In this document: positions 22,603 to 35,142 of the stretch, piece by piece | Position numbering within the stretch: the first letter of the stretch is position 1 | Layout: the number at the start of each line of letters is the position of its first letter | Source of the DNA: Cardiocondyla obscurior | Taxonomy: Eukaryota; Arthropoda; Insecta; Hymenoptera; Formicidae | Reading direction: 5' to 3' | Assembly (NCBI RefSeq): GCF_019399895.1 | Contig: NC_091867.1 | Coordinates: forward strand, 8,073,501 to 8,137,500 | Length of the DNA stretch: 64,000 bases | Made by a program: the position numbers and the translations under genes | Notes under the pieces: generated by a model | Seen by the model: only the letters and a program-made list of their open reading frames with translations | The model's database searches: none | What the model was told of the DNA's origin: nothing

Positions 22603-23363
22603 AGGCTAAAACAACGAAAAGTTATTACTTCGCGATGTGTATATGGGGACTATTTAAATTTTAAGGGATTGCTAGAGGCGGCAGGGCCAAGCCAGCAGCT
22701 GGAAACGTTCCCGCGACTTCGGCACGGCTTCTCGCGACTCGGATCTCCCGTGAGCCCGGGGGGTTGGCTCGGTTGAATTTAGCGTATTTGCCGTAAGCAA
22801 GCCCCCGGAATCGTTGCGTCTCACTCGACGAACGAATATTTGCACGTGCCGGGCGTTTCGCGTCAGGAATTTAATAAAGCGGGACCTCGCCTCGTCTCAC
22901 CGTAAACCTACGGGCCGAATTATATGCGTTACCGCTGCGCTGCGTTGCGTTAAACGCGTGCATCCGCGTTTCGAGCATGCCAGGAAATGACGACGACGAC
23001 TACGACGACGACTGTCTCTCACCCCTCGCCCGTGCCCACTTACTAGCCACCCTTCGTTCACCACCCCCGTCAATTCCGGGCGCAACCACTGCGCGCTTCT
23101 GTAAAACGCTACCCGGCTCCCATTGTCGCTTCCCGCCGTTGATGCGTCCATTATGTACTTGGCTGATGGGAACAGATTATGTTGGTCGCTGTCATTGAGG
23201 GGCTCATCACCGTGCCTGACACTGATGCCCACTGTACGGCGGAGGGGTAGAACGCCTGTTAGACGCATGCTTATTGTCCGAATAAATTATATCGGCGGGG
23301 TAAGGCGAGTTTCTTCGTGACGGTACGGATGCTCGATTTTGATCGCTTATTTTTCCCTTTTCC

Positions 23364-23384
23364 TTTTTTTTTTTTTTTTTTTTT
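23364..23384. repeat. T21 homopolymer
   Basis: Uninterrupted T run after a pyrimidine-rich stretch; no mobile element body identified. Confidence 0.93.
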
Positions 23385-25047
23385 GCATTACATATTGGTA
23401 CAAAAGATAACTCAATTCAATGCTAAAAAAATTAAAATCTTTAATAATAATAAGAATAATTAAATGCATTTAATGTTAAAACAGTGCCAAGCCGGTACCC
23501 TTAATTTAAACTCGGAGAAACTCGAAGCACGTTAATAATGTTTCGTGAAAACGAATTATAAGCCGAGACTACAAGATCGCGAGCTGAGAATTCAGGAAGT
23601 GTCCCACTTTACGAGATCTACCTGGGGGGATCGCATGGTCACTAATTGACTAGAATGCCGGTCGCGTTTTCTATTTTGTTACCTCAAAACAAAGCCAACA
23701 ATGGCGTACAAAGCAAAGCGCAATTCGTGAGAGATCACTTGAACGGCATTGACGCGGTCTCTCAGAGCTTCTCTCTCTCTCTTTCTTTCCCTCGCAGTCT
23801 CTGGGCCTTCGTGAATCGGCGACGAAATCGAGATTGTAACATATAGTCGAGTGCCCTTTGTACGTATAAGTACCAGTTGCCACTGTGGGGTGCAATTACA
23901 TCGTCGCCCCATTGTCCCTCGTTCGCGTTTTGTTACTGTTACTTATACGATACGGCGATACGCGGTGGGCAAAGGCGAGCGATGGGAGATCGACGTTATT
24001 GTTTACGGTATTGTCCCGCGGAATGAGCCGCGCGTTCTTGAACTAGAGCCGTGTGTTTTCATCGCTCTCCGCGGTCGAGGTGGCAAGGTGCTGTCAAATA
24101 CTTTATCGGTGGGAAACCGTTCGCGTATTAATTGCAGCACACACAACCGGCCATCAACTAAAATTATTAAAATATTGACGAAATTTTACAGGTAGTTATT
24201 TTTAATCTGCTCAACTTTCGTTCACATTTTAAATAAAATGTTTTACATTATATACGTACACGTTCTTTTTTTTTTGTATAATTTTAAGATAATATATTAT
24301 CACGATTATTCTTTAAAAAAATTAATAAACTATCTATAGAGATTGAAACGCTTCTTTTCAAGAATGTAGTTTTAATTAAATGTAGTAAAAAAAAATTGTT
24401 ATGTATGTCGGTGCAATTATTTGCATGCGCGTAAGTGTCCATGTGTACTTTCGGAACAGCTTTTATTTTAACCAGAGGAATTCCGCAGCCCCCGGCTATA
24501 GATCTATAACGTTATAATGCAGCCTCTCTGATATCGACATTGTTGCCCCCGGAGTGGCTCGTCATTGTTCAAAAGTCCCAGGATTATTATTCACTCACCC
24601 GGAAACGTTACAGTGTTACTTGCTGAAGAGCGTAGGCCTCCTCGATTACGAGAGCAAGCTTCGAGGGTGCAGTGAGGACAGGCGGACTCTCCCTCTTTTT
24701 CTCTCTGTCCACCTTTCTTTAGCCGGTAGACACTTTGTGCGAGAAATGGTAACATACGGCGGCTCAAGAGAGAGCTTTATTAAATCGAGATGTTAATTGG
24801 GTGCTACGGATATTGCTTCTCTTCGTCCCTCGCAAATGATACACGCACCCCTCCGCTTTCGAAAAGCTCAGTGATTTGCGTGGAACTTCGCTTCAATCAA
24901 ATTTGTAAATTTTAAATTTAACAACGATTGTCTATGTTAAACATTTTGCGATTTGAAATTATATATTTTTTTATAGCAGCATTAATAAAAAAAATATTTT
25001 ATACAGAAAACGTTGTGTTGAAATTTTAATTATAATTTCTTTATATT

Positions 25048-25068
25048 AAAAAAAAAAAAAAAAAAAAA
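25048..25068. repeat. A21 homopolymer
   Basis: Uninterrupted A run. A second run of 18 A lies at 25224-25241, 155 bases further on. Confidence 0.93.
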
Positions 25069-26917
25069 TTAGATTTATAGTCTATCTTGCAGGATTTCGA
25101 CCTTTCTAAAATACAAAAATGACTGGTAGGTATATAATTTGTTGAGGAAACCTATTATTTGGATGGCTAACTTTGAATTAAACAGTAGCCGGTCAAGAGT
25201 TCAACCGGATAGCGGAATCCTTCAAAAAAAAAAAAAAAAAATAGTCTGGATTCGGGTATAATAGCCTGTCGAATTAGCCAGGTAAATATTCCACCTCGAT
25301 CCACCTATTGGGAAAAGTTTTAGCTAAACGTGACAGTTACATTCTCCAACGCTTTGATTTACAAAATCTTTTAGTATTTGTACGAGGAAATATAAAAGCC
25401 TGCGAAAAATTTACTCGTAAAAGTCGACTTCTTGACGACTTCTATTAAAGATCTTTATCGTTCTATGAAAAGAACGATGGAATAGGTGGAAATAAATTAT
25501 TTTATTAAAAACGAAATTTTTTGCAAGTCGATTATGTACGTACACGCGTCTTTCAATCGTTGTTAATATTTTTAGACGTTCGAAAGATCTTTGCACGTAA
25601 GTTTGAGCAAACAAGAGGGTGAGAATTGAAATGCGTATCGACATAAACATATTTAGGCAAAAAAGAAGCAGTAGTGCCGATAAGTGGCAACATTCGAGAG
25701 TTCGTTCATGCGAGTAACGAGAGTCGCAATTGAAGCGAGCGCCAAAATTACTCCACATGTCCCGCATCTCGGAACTTCGTGAGAATATTCCGTCGCACTT
25801 TTTAAGCATATAGTAACACCAATATAAATCGATCAATGTAAAGTAATTTTATACAATTACCTAAAAAAAAAATAATAATAATAATAATTAAAAAAAACGA
25901 AACCCATGACGCAGCGTGCAATTATAATATAATTATGTTAGAGATAAGCCGTCTTAGACTTCATTATCTAATACCTTTCTCGACTCGTTCTTATTTACAC
26001 AGCGTAAGAATAGCAATGTGGAGAAACTAATAGAAATTTGGCGACGGCAGACGGCGGTAACAAAGATGTTGAAAAGAATCGAGTCTCAGAAATAACTAGG
26101 TCTCCAACAGAAGCACGACGGCCGTTGACAGAAATGTCGACATGGATTAGTTCGGCGGGAACTATTTGCCCTGGTGATTACACGTTAGCTTACGAAGGTA
26201 GGGAAATATACAAAATATACTGACAGCGCCTTCGGAGTCCGGCATGGTTTTCTTTGTGCTGCGATTATAGCTCAAATCACTGTGAAATCACCGCGTATTC
26301 TGCGGCCCGACGGCCCAGGTAAATCTCGAACACATAATCCCTTTGCTTTTCTCCGCTCTTATAATAAATGGAAGGTAGATCTCTATCTCCTCTCGTCTAG
26401 ATCCTTCGGTTAAAGGCAGGCAGAAAATACCGAAAAATAATTAGCGCCATTGTCTTGATACCTGTAAATATACGGAGATTCGTGATGGAAATGTCAAGGA
26501 ATATTTTAAGATAAATAACGTTTTAAATATACATTGTAATATACAATACTGTTAATATACATATTCGTAGATCTTATTAATACACACGTTTGAGTTGTTC
26601 GCACGTGCACAGCAATAAGATATCATTCTATATATTTTTTGTCTTACTCATTTAATTCGACAATTAAACGGTAATGAGGCTACGTTTTTACATTCGTATT
26701 TACATAGATATATCCGTATAATAATTTCTTTAATTGTCAATACAATTCTACTAGTGGTTTTGATTAACTTCTTGCACAATTTCGAAATAGTATATTAAAT
26801 AATATTTATATAAATGGAAAAATTCTGATATGTTTAAATTTAAATTTGTACATTGGACAAGTTTAAATCACTTGCTTATATGTATACATAATTTAATGTG
26901 TGTAAATGCAATCAAGA

Positions 26918-26964
26918 GGCACCATAGTGCTTCGCGCCAAGTATAGGCGCAGCAAAGCACTGCC
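26918..26964 (-). other. Imperfect hairpin in the presumed tailless 3' UTR
   Basis: Inverted arms AGTGCTT (26926-26932) and AAGCACT (26955-26961), then GCGCC (26934-26938) and GGCGC (26946-26950), around a 7-base loop with one asymmetric internal bulge. A GGC/GCC pair closes the outside. It lies about 380 bases past the tailless stop codon, in otherwise AT-rich sequence. Confidence 0.45.
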
Positions 26965-27347
26965 TTTACTTTTTATACGCGAGACGCCGTTTTTTTTTTT
27001 TTAAAAATCCGTAGATGTCGAATTCTCAACGACGACTGATAATCTTAACGTCAATGCACATTATATGTATACAATCGAATTCGATGTAAATGAATTGTCA
27101 TAGAATTATTACATTTATATATCAGTATAATAAATTAATAAAATTACAACTTTCTTGTCATGCAATAATAAAAAAAAAAATTTTTTTTAAGTAATTTAGA
27201 GTTTTAAAAAAAAGCTTTTTTTTTCTTTTTAAATAAATAAAATATTTACAAACGTTCAATATTTTTTAACATGCTAGAACAAAAACATAACAAATAAAGA
27301 TTTCTATTTGAGTGTCATATTGCTTCGACGGGACCGGCTTGTATACG

Positions 27348-30300
27348 TTAAGACGCTTTATACACGTCGCAGATAATCCTTTCGATCGGGATCACGCCGA
27401 TCGTTTTTCTGAAAAATAATTCTTCGATAGCATGCGCAGATACGGATCGTAGCGTAGGTAATAACAGTAGCAGTTTGTTAAGCCTAAGAGTTCCATAAGA
27501 AGCTCCGCTGAGTCGTTGTCCTAAAGCTAATTGTGCGCTGTCCATCAACCGAGCAACGCATACGGCGTCCCTAAGCCGACTCCCGGGGCTTGGTGAGTTG
27601 CTACTAGTGCTCCTGCTGCTGGATAAAGATTCTGTGTCTAGACCAGCTTTGAAAAGCACTATCGCTCTAATACAGGCGAACTCGTGCTGATCGAGGTTCA
27701 TCGCGTGAAAACCGGCTAAAGTTTCGCGAAAACGATTTACCTCTATCGCAAGCCCGATACGTTGAAGATTTAACGGTAGTAAAGGCGTGGGGTCGAGAGT
27801 CGGAATCATCTGTGCGGCGGCCAGTAAAAAAAGCTCGCGCCAGGAAGACTCGAGCAGCATCAGCTGGTCTTCCATGGCGAGGCTAGTCGCTGATACTAAA
27901 TCTCGTGCCCAGTGCACATTTAGGAAGAGTAGCCTCGCGGCCTGTTCGCATATGGATTCGGGATTGATCGAAGGGATAAATGGCAACTGCAAGCTCGATA
28001 TACTCGATGGCATCTGCAACAGATGACGACAATCCCAATTTCTTCGATGTTGAAACTAAATTTTTGCGATTCCAGAAAAATGTATTTTATTAACATTTTT
28101 TATTTTTTTTTAATTAACGTGCTGTATAGATATGAAAATGTAAACGTACCTTTGACATCGTCAATGCGTTGCAGTATGCCGGATGCAAGGGAGGATGGGG
28201 CGATGGCCCAGCCACCGAAACGCGTGGTTCCGACGGCGCTTTAGGTAGAACAAGATCTAAAGCCGTTGGCGGCGGTGCTACCATGCTATTCATAATTTCA
28301 GGTTCCTTAAGAAATAAAGCCATTTGCCTACGAAGTGTCGAGTTTCGTGGGCCACGCTCATGTTGGACAGCTATAAAAAAAATATAGATATGTCATTAAA
28401 AAAAAAAAAAAAAAAAAAATAAAATATAAGAATATTTTAAGAAATGACGAAAACGAAACAACACCGAAGTGAGAACGCCTCAATTACCATCTTTGTTCAT
28501 GCCGGCCTGTATGCATTTTGCTAGCCTACAGGCACGGCATTGATTCCGATGCGTCTTGTCTACCATGCAACCCCCCTCGGACTTAGCCTTGCATACGTAT
28601 TGACGGTTTCTTCTAATTGATCGCTTGAAAAAACCGGCGCATCCATCGCAAGCAAATATACCGTAATGTTTTCCCGAGGAGTGATCTCGGCACACCTTGC
28701 AGGGTATATCATAAAGAATGCGGCCTGAAATGGGAGAAAATATTCTAAATAAAATAACGACAAAAGTTTTTTAATAAGAAATCAAATAAAATAAAAAAAA
28801 AAAAAAATAAAATAAAATAAAAAATAGAAAAAGAGTGCAGCTTCCTTTTTCGCGTATTTTTGCAAAGTCCGGTAGGTCGAACAGCAGTCCTTTTAAAGGA
28901 ACTTCAGCGCAATTTGATCCCAGCGATTGACAGACGTTTTCGCGAGGCAGCGACTTCAGTGATCTGTGCAAGGAACGGCGCTGACGCGGATAGGCACTTC
29001 ATCATTCCCTCGTCAATCAATTCGATACAATCGTCGCGTCAACTTTCTCGCGTTCAGCGACGGAGTCGTCGCCGGTCGGCGAGTAAGCACGGCCATTGTT
29101 AACGATCAATGGGAAAGGACGCGTTAATCTCCGCCGGCGAAAAATGCCGGTATTTTGGTCGAAACCCGTTTACGAGCGACAACACGAGCCCGCTGAATGA
29201 CGTTTTGGACGTGAATGGATCGATTTGTCGCCAATAGTTCCCGCAGGAGGGAACGTGGTACAATATGCCGCGTACACACGCAAACGTGGACCCGAATCAC
29301 GGGCGCGCGGATAACAGGAAGGGAAAGAGGGAGCGCGCGCGTTTGTAATGGGGTACCAACTCCTTGTCACGGGCTCCGCCTACGCCATTGAGCCCGAGGA
29401 GATCGTGAATGGGCCTGAATAGGCCGGATGTGGCTGCTGCATTCAGTGATCCTAAGTGAGCAGCCAGAAACACGACACTTTGCTCGAACCCCGAACTCTC
29501 TCTCTCTCATTCGATCTGTCCCATCGGTTTCTTTATCTTTATCTCAGTTATTGTAGTCGCTACCTGTGCGAGAACAATCCGACCCAAGGCTCGTTTAATT
29601 CTTTTAATTGCGAGCGTGGAAAGCGCGCGCGGCTAAAGCCGCGCAACAACCTGTTGATTAATAGATACCAGCTTACCGAAGTTAATGGCAACTTTACACA
29701 AGATACCGTGACTAAATACTTTACATGATCATTAATCCACTTAAATCTCCGATTTCTTTGAAAACCTTTGGGGATCGCTCGTGCGAGAGTCACACACTCG
29801 GTTGTTAAGTCTCAACTTTCATATTACACGTTTTTACTGTTTCTTACAATTACCGGATAATAGCGACAAATTGAGAAGTTTCACGGTCGTGCACGCGAGC
29901 CGCTCTTTCTCTTTCTTTATAATATTCACGGTTAAAAGGCGCTTACCCTTCTTGGCGGTGCGTGTGACCGAAAGAGAGAAGACATTGGTGTTCCTGAGGG
30001 TAAATCATTGACGAGAAGGTCGCGGTAATGCGCAAAACGCGGTGCACATGTTCGCAAGCGGAAAGCAGACGGGTTGGCCGCGGCCGAATGACAGGGCAGC
30101 ACCCCTCGCCTCGACGAGGAATGTCCACCTTTTTCTCTCCCTTCCCAGGAGGGAAACTTGGTGCACGCGTGCCCACGATCGCAAGCACGCGTCGGAATCA
30201 CGCAACGTGTTTCTGCACTCGTCGTCACGCGGCTCGCATGAAATTTGCAGTTGGTCAGCTCGCGAGTCACTCGCGATTGAATTTTTCATCGTCGAGAAAT

Positions 30301-33071
30301 TGAGCACTGTACTTTGCACAGGCAGATCTTCCTTCTGTCACGTATATCGCGTTAAATATTCATGCGATTTTTATAGCAACTATCGCGGACAGTCTATTCC
30401 TTCGTGTCTTCTTCGCCGAAGTAGGAAAGAGGGAAGAAAAGACGGAGGGGAAAGGGGAAACGCTTAGGTAGAAAAGGGAAGCCCTTTCACGGGGTTGCTG
30501 TAAAAATCGCGTGAATATTTGATGAGGAACGTGAATGCGCGCGTTTTCAATCGCGTATATATGCGAAAAATACTGTCATTAGCCTCGGCCCGGAGGTGTG
30601 GCTCGCGGAAAGAGGGGAATGTAAAATCGTACGTTTGCCGTGCGGCACGAAGACCGGTAAGTATTACTCTAAAGCGCGAGCACGTGTGCCCCCGTATTAA
30701 TTATTTCATTTGAGCCACCGACGAAAAACCGCCCGAATACACGTATTACGTCAGAATTGTAAATTCGAGCCCGACGCGCACGTGGAACATCCGACATCTG
30801 AAATTCAGAAAGCGGAGGCGTGCGGGGCGGGGAGACCCGGGTCCCGCGAACATAATCGGATATGTAATTCGCCGGCCACGTTATTTCAAGTTTTCCCTCT
30901 TTATCTCTCGCTTACTCTCGCCGAAAGCCGAAAGTTGGCACCCGCGCGTGTTCGTGACCACGAAATTAAGGGAAAAGTTTCTTGCGCGCATCGTCTGCGG
31001 CCGGTGCGCGTTCGCATGCAAAGGGTGAAAGAGAGGACGAGTCGGCGCGACAAGAATTGACAAAACGCGGGAGTAAAAATGTATCCACCGACCGAACTTT
31101 CGTACTAAATTACGAACTTCTTCATATAATTGCAGGGGGTTGATAAATTGTGTCTCCGATCCACGAAACATACATGACTAGCTTTGCGCTCGGCGACAAC
31201 CCATAGTTGCCTCGCCACTCGAACGGCACCGAGTTTCGTCAACAAAAAATAACCTGTCCTGCCATTAAACTCTTTTTTTCGTATTGATCTTTCATGGTGC
31301 TCACTTGTAACACATTCATCTGCATCGACGGGTACAGAATCGAATAATAATGTAGTAAAAATGTCTGCTAAATTCACATTTATAAATACCATATAAAACA
31401 TTTACGTAAAACAATTCGTAGTAATGTGTTAATAAAAAGTTATCGAAAATATTAAAAATCGACATAAATGTACGATATAAATATTCGTAATTTTCTGTAC
31501 AAAATGTACGCATGTAGTTAAATGATGACTTGTTTCCTGTCGTTCTATCATTTCATGCACCATCAGGTGGCACATTGCGAACGAGCATGGGAATGTAATG
31601 ACATGTGTTTTTCGAGACAGCCGTTTGCTATCAGTACGCATACGTATTCATATTTAATTGATCTAGAGTAACGCAGCTTATCAGTCATCTGCTCGGTTCA
31701 TTGACGCGCGTCCCTCTCGCGTTCGCAAAGAAAGTCTTGTCTTAATAATTTAAATAGAAATTTATATAACTGCGCCCAAATTAATCCTGTGCGTTGCACT
31801 GATTCGAGGCCAAATGACGCTGTGTTCAACCACCCGCGACAACCTGCTAGTCGACTACCACGGTGATTCGTTCCCGGTACATCATTTTAAACCATCTGTT
31901 GTTACTTTCTCATGGATGAGCTACGCTCGAGGATGAATCGCTTTAAATGCACGGTGGCTCGCTATATTTAAAGGCCACATGTTTGTTGTTTCACACGAGA
32001 TAAAATTAGTACGTGACAATCTATAAAAATCGACACCGCAATTTATGATCACGATCGGTCAGTTAGAATTTAGATAAATAATTATTATATGTATACATAC
32101 ATTGCATATGTATATATTATATACGTGTAAAAAATATATTTTAAAAAACATATAAAAAAATTAATATAGTGAAGTCGGTTAAATTTACTTTTTATTTTTT
32201 TTATAATCTTTAAGACTAGAAAGAGAAAGTGAGCTAAACTAAAAAAAGATAAAGCAATTAAACCGAAGTTACAATAAAATGATGGAAATAAGCATGACCC
32301 TAAAAGAATCAATATAATGACGGAACGAAGATTAGAGCAAATTAGATAATATTCAATTCTTTGTGCTTTCGTGTACAATTCTGTTTATCTGTGAATATTG
32401 TCTGTGAACTCTACTTATCGAATTCTTATTGTTTCAAACTACGTTTAATCAAACAATTTTTCACGGTTTTATTACGGAATTCATATGCTAATAACTGACT
32501 TTAGTTAAAGTACAATGACATAAAACAGAACAAATATGTTCGGACAAAAAAATATTTGTACAAATAAAACAAATTTTAATACAAAAAAAAAAAAGTTGTT
32601 TGTTAGTCTATCAAATTTGTTTTTCTGATTGTAGATTAGAAATTAGAAAATATTGGTTAGATTCAGCAAAAAAAGCAGCTTAGAGCAACTGTTGTAAATA
32701 TGGTAAATACAGTTAATGTACATTTTTAGTTGAACTTAGCCACTGGCTGCTTTTTCTGTTTAATCTTACCTAGCCAATGCTTACAACGGAATGTTCAAAA
32801 TTACATTTCTCTAAATAAAACTATTTTGACGACGTTATAAAATATTGTTAAAAGACAAGGCAGATATTGGCACAAAATTACACGCGCACATCGAAATTAT
32901 TAATTAAAAAAAAAAGTACAAAACGACTTTAAAATAAAATATTAAGAAATGTATTCGAGTTCTCGATAAAATCAAACAAACATAAAATAAAGAAATATAT
33001 TTACTTGAAGAAGCCGGCATCTTTGACGGCGGAACAGACATGTGAGCCATCTGTGACTCCTGATTCTGCAT
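27348..33071 (-). CDS. tll: Tailless orphan nuclear receptor (NR2E)
   Basis: Transcription factor, usually a repressor, known from embryonic termini and head/brain neuroblasts. Model: exons 33071-33005, 28724-28488, 28370-28150, 28013-27348; phases 1, 1, 0; 396 residues. The DNA-binding domain starts after the intron: PCKVCRDHSSGKHYGIF (from residue 30), then the P-box region CDGCAGFFKRS. The CRDHSSG and CDGCAG forms are those of Drosophila Tailless rather than other NR2E receptors. The second finger has seven residues between its first two cysteines (67 and 75), as in the Tll/TLX group, and ends CRACRLAKC. Exon 3 adds the Tll-type extension VQHERGPRNSTLRRQ, then a Pro-rich hinge. The ligand-binding domain (~193-396) includes ICEQAARLLF and ends FFRKTIGVIPIERI-ICDVYKAS, the TLX/Tll C-terminus. 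Intron 1 is 4.3 kb. A second exon-4 acceptor (exon from 28055) would add 14 residues in frame. Confidence 0.96.
28398..28419. repeat. A22 homopolymer in tailless intron 2
   Basis: Run of 22 A on the plus strand (T on the transcribed strand), 28-49 bases before the exon 3 acceptor, so it may add to the polypyrimidine tract of that splice site. Confidence 0.9.
28725..33004 (-). other. Intron 1 of tailless
   Basis: Separates the 22-codon N-terminal exon from the zinc-finger exon. Donor GTAAAT, acceptor TTTCAG. GC-rich blocks (about 28860-29460, 30000-31060) alternate with AT-rich ones (31380-32990). Open frames in the GC-rich parts overlap on both strands and resemble no family. A first intron this size is a reasonable place for enhancers, but I identified none. 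Confidence 0.75.
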
Positions 33072-33570
33072 CCTTCGTGATCGTCACTGCACAACAGTCA
33101 TTGAAAAAAATCTCGAGCGAAAGATAACTTTGACCGACAGAACCGCGCACACAATGGGATGTTGTCCTTTTTATTTCAAAGCCGAACTTTTCGGACGGCT
33201 AGTCTACCGTCTGGTTAACGGCATTTTTGGCTGCGATACGTCGAGAACTAGCATCGAGGTGAAATGTGACTGAGAGTCACCTTAGCTAAGACTTTTTGAT
33301 GCGAAGTACCGATAGTGAACATTTTTGATGCTGCCACGGAAAGCGTGTCTCATTGGCCGAGTGCTCCCTACCCTTGGCGAAGGGCGGTTCTGACGTTAGG
33401 AGTGGTTCGTCGCTGACGTGTCCGGGGGTTGAACGCCACTACTGTGAGACGACAGGGGGTTGCGTCATCATCCCCACTGCGTGCATCACGTCGCGAGTCA
33501 CAACGAAGGTGAGAAGAAGAGGAGCATCCGCGCATCTCACGAGGGGGTGCACATAGCAATTTTTTTTACA
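33072..33570 (-). promoter_or_regulatory. Immediate upstream region of tailless
   Basis: Holds the presumed tailless promoter. A TATA-like AAATAAAAAGG (minus strand, about 33165-33176) lies roughly 100 bases upstream of the ATG, and GCAGTG at about 33087-33092 is a weak initiator candidate. No firm start site can be called. A GC-rich part (33330-33550) opens short frames on both strands that look non-coding. Confidence 0.35.
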
Positions 33571-34026
33571 TTACGTGTATAATTTTAAATTTACTTGAAT
33601 TTTTTTTTTTTTTTTGCACGAGCTAGTCTTGGATAGATCGTCATCGCTATCATTGCAATTATTTTCAAAATTACTAAGAAGTTGAGACAATAAGTCTTTA
33701 GCTCGGTTAATCCGGCTGGTTCCACAATTTTGCGGTAAGCGCCGTAATTTCGAATGCTCCGCTTGAGAAATTAAATCCTTCGCCTTTCGCGGCCGTTGTG
33801 ATTCGTTGATGCGTGCGTTCGGAGGAGGCTCAGGTAGAGGGTAGACTTTTGTACGGGCTTTGCCATTCAAAATGCCACGGCGATACGCGGAGAAGGTTAA
33901 ACGGCGAAGCGCATATACTTGGAATAATAGCGACGCGGGCAGATGCACCGCGCCTGACTCCCTGACTCCATCTTGAATTATCTCGTGCCCGATCCCTACG
34001 ATACTCCCCTCGCAAACCGTGTACAT
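33571..34026 (-). pseudogene. Coding-like ORF with duplicated RAKDL-SQ unit, possible degenerate gene or element fragment
   Basis: A 151-residue ATG-initiated frame 500 bases upstream of tailless on the same strand. The C-terminal two thirds read like genuine protein: YPLPEPPPNARINESQRPRK, then the related units KAKDLISQAEHSKLRR and RAKDLLSQLLSNFENN, then an acidic-serine stretch NDSDDDLSKTSS. The frame then runs into a genomic poly(A) tract (T run 33600-33615 on the plus strand), which encodes KKKKK and is followed by AT-rich sequence without sense. That pattern would fit a retrocopy ending in poly(A), or an exon whose real end lies before the A run. No family recognised; chance is possible. 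Confidence 0.3.
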
Positions 34027-34367
34027 GCGTGCGCGCCGTGTGCGTGTGCGCGCGAAACGGAGTTGGGGCGCGAGCTGTTTTTGCAGTCGGCGAATTACGC
34101 TAGGAATCTGTCATAACCGATGTAATATCGCGAAGATTGGATCTCTCGATGGCATATCATACTCTCCCTCGCCCGAAAGAGACCTATACGAGTCGATGCT
34201 ATCTTTATAGATTGCGCCAGGTGCATTTTTTATAACGCTCCGCAAGTATACATGCGAAGGGTGCTTTGATAACTTTAATTAATCGCGCGCGTTATTAATT
34301 CCTCCAGACACGTGTATTTAAACAGTTAAAGAAAAGATTTAAATTTTCTTTGCGATACTTAGTACTA

Positions 34368-34393
34368 TTTTTTTTTTTTTTTTTTTTTTTTTT
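34368..34393. repeat. T26 homopolymer
   Basis: Uninterrupted T run. Others of about 20 bases lie at 35497-35516 (T) and 38547-38566 (A). Confidence 0.93.
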
Positions 34394-35121
34394 GTATGAC
34401 TGGAAAATAAAAATGTTAAATAATTCAGAAAGAAGAGACTGGCACAGTTGTTTAGCTACAAGTCTTTCAGCTTACGAATATTTACGTGTGTTTTATAAAC
34501 GTTTCCGTAATCTTTTCTTAAACATTGACAGTACAGGGATTCTATAAACGAGCGACAGAAAAAATATTTTCTACGAATAGAAATGTATTCTCGGTTTTAT
34601 ATGTTTGTAACCCTCGACTTGGCCGCCATTGACAGGCCGATGCGGCCGAATGCTCGTCCGACCGTGCACCGTTTTGGCTTCGGTGCAATATGTCGGGATA
34701 GAAGATTATCTACGTAACTACCTCGGGAATACGGAGCTTGACAATAGACACGTCGCTTCTCTATTCTGCACTGCCGTTCACGGAGGGGGAAAATTTTTTC
34801 GCGTTTCTTACGTGAGCAAAAGATTTAAGTCACGTTGTCAGAAAGGCAAACGCCTAATAAAATCGAAATCAGAATATATTTATCTGTTGCAGATATCGTA
34901 AAAAAACAAGTAGGTTCTTAACAATGACCAGAATTATGCAATAACACGTCGGAGAAAACGACAACGTTATTTTCGAGAATGCTTTTTGTTGCAAGTTACT
35001 TCCGACCTGACTTCGGTTTTGATATATTTTTCGTCACAACTTAAAGTAATCTTTAAAAATCCTAGCTTTGTTACAATATTATTGACGTGTCAAGTAAAAA
35101 AAAAAAAAAAAGATAAAGGAG

Positions 35122-35142
35122 TTTCAGTTTTTAAAACTGAAA
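35122..35142. repeat. Near-perfect palindrome, 10-base arms
   Basis: TTTCAGTTTT and AAAACTGAAA separated by a single T. As DNA it is a palindrome with a one-base centre; as RNA the loop would be too tight without opening part of the stem. Confidence 0.85.

Larger units (their letters stand above)
19197..27347. other. Intergenic region between gene D and tailless (convergent genes)
   Basis: About 8 kb with no supported coding exon. Contains a GA microsatellite (22096-22150), long T or A runs (22577-22602, 23364-23384, 25048-25068, 25224-25241), a CT-rich stretch at 21781-21805 and GC-rich blocks near 22660-23330 and 23900-24100. The right end is probably the tailless 3' UTR and includes an imperfect hairpin at 26918-26964. 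Confidence 0.55.

Noticed and set aside
25411..25836. 141-residue minus-strand frame
   Set aside because: Starts at TTG rather than ATG, lies in AT-rich spacer, has no domain, and shows no splice or promoter context.
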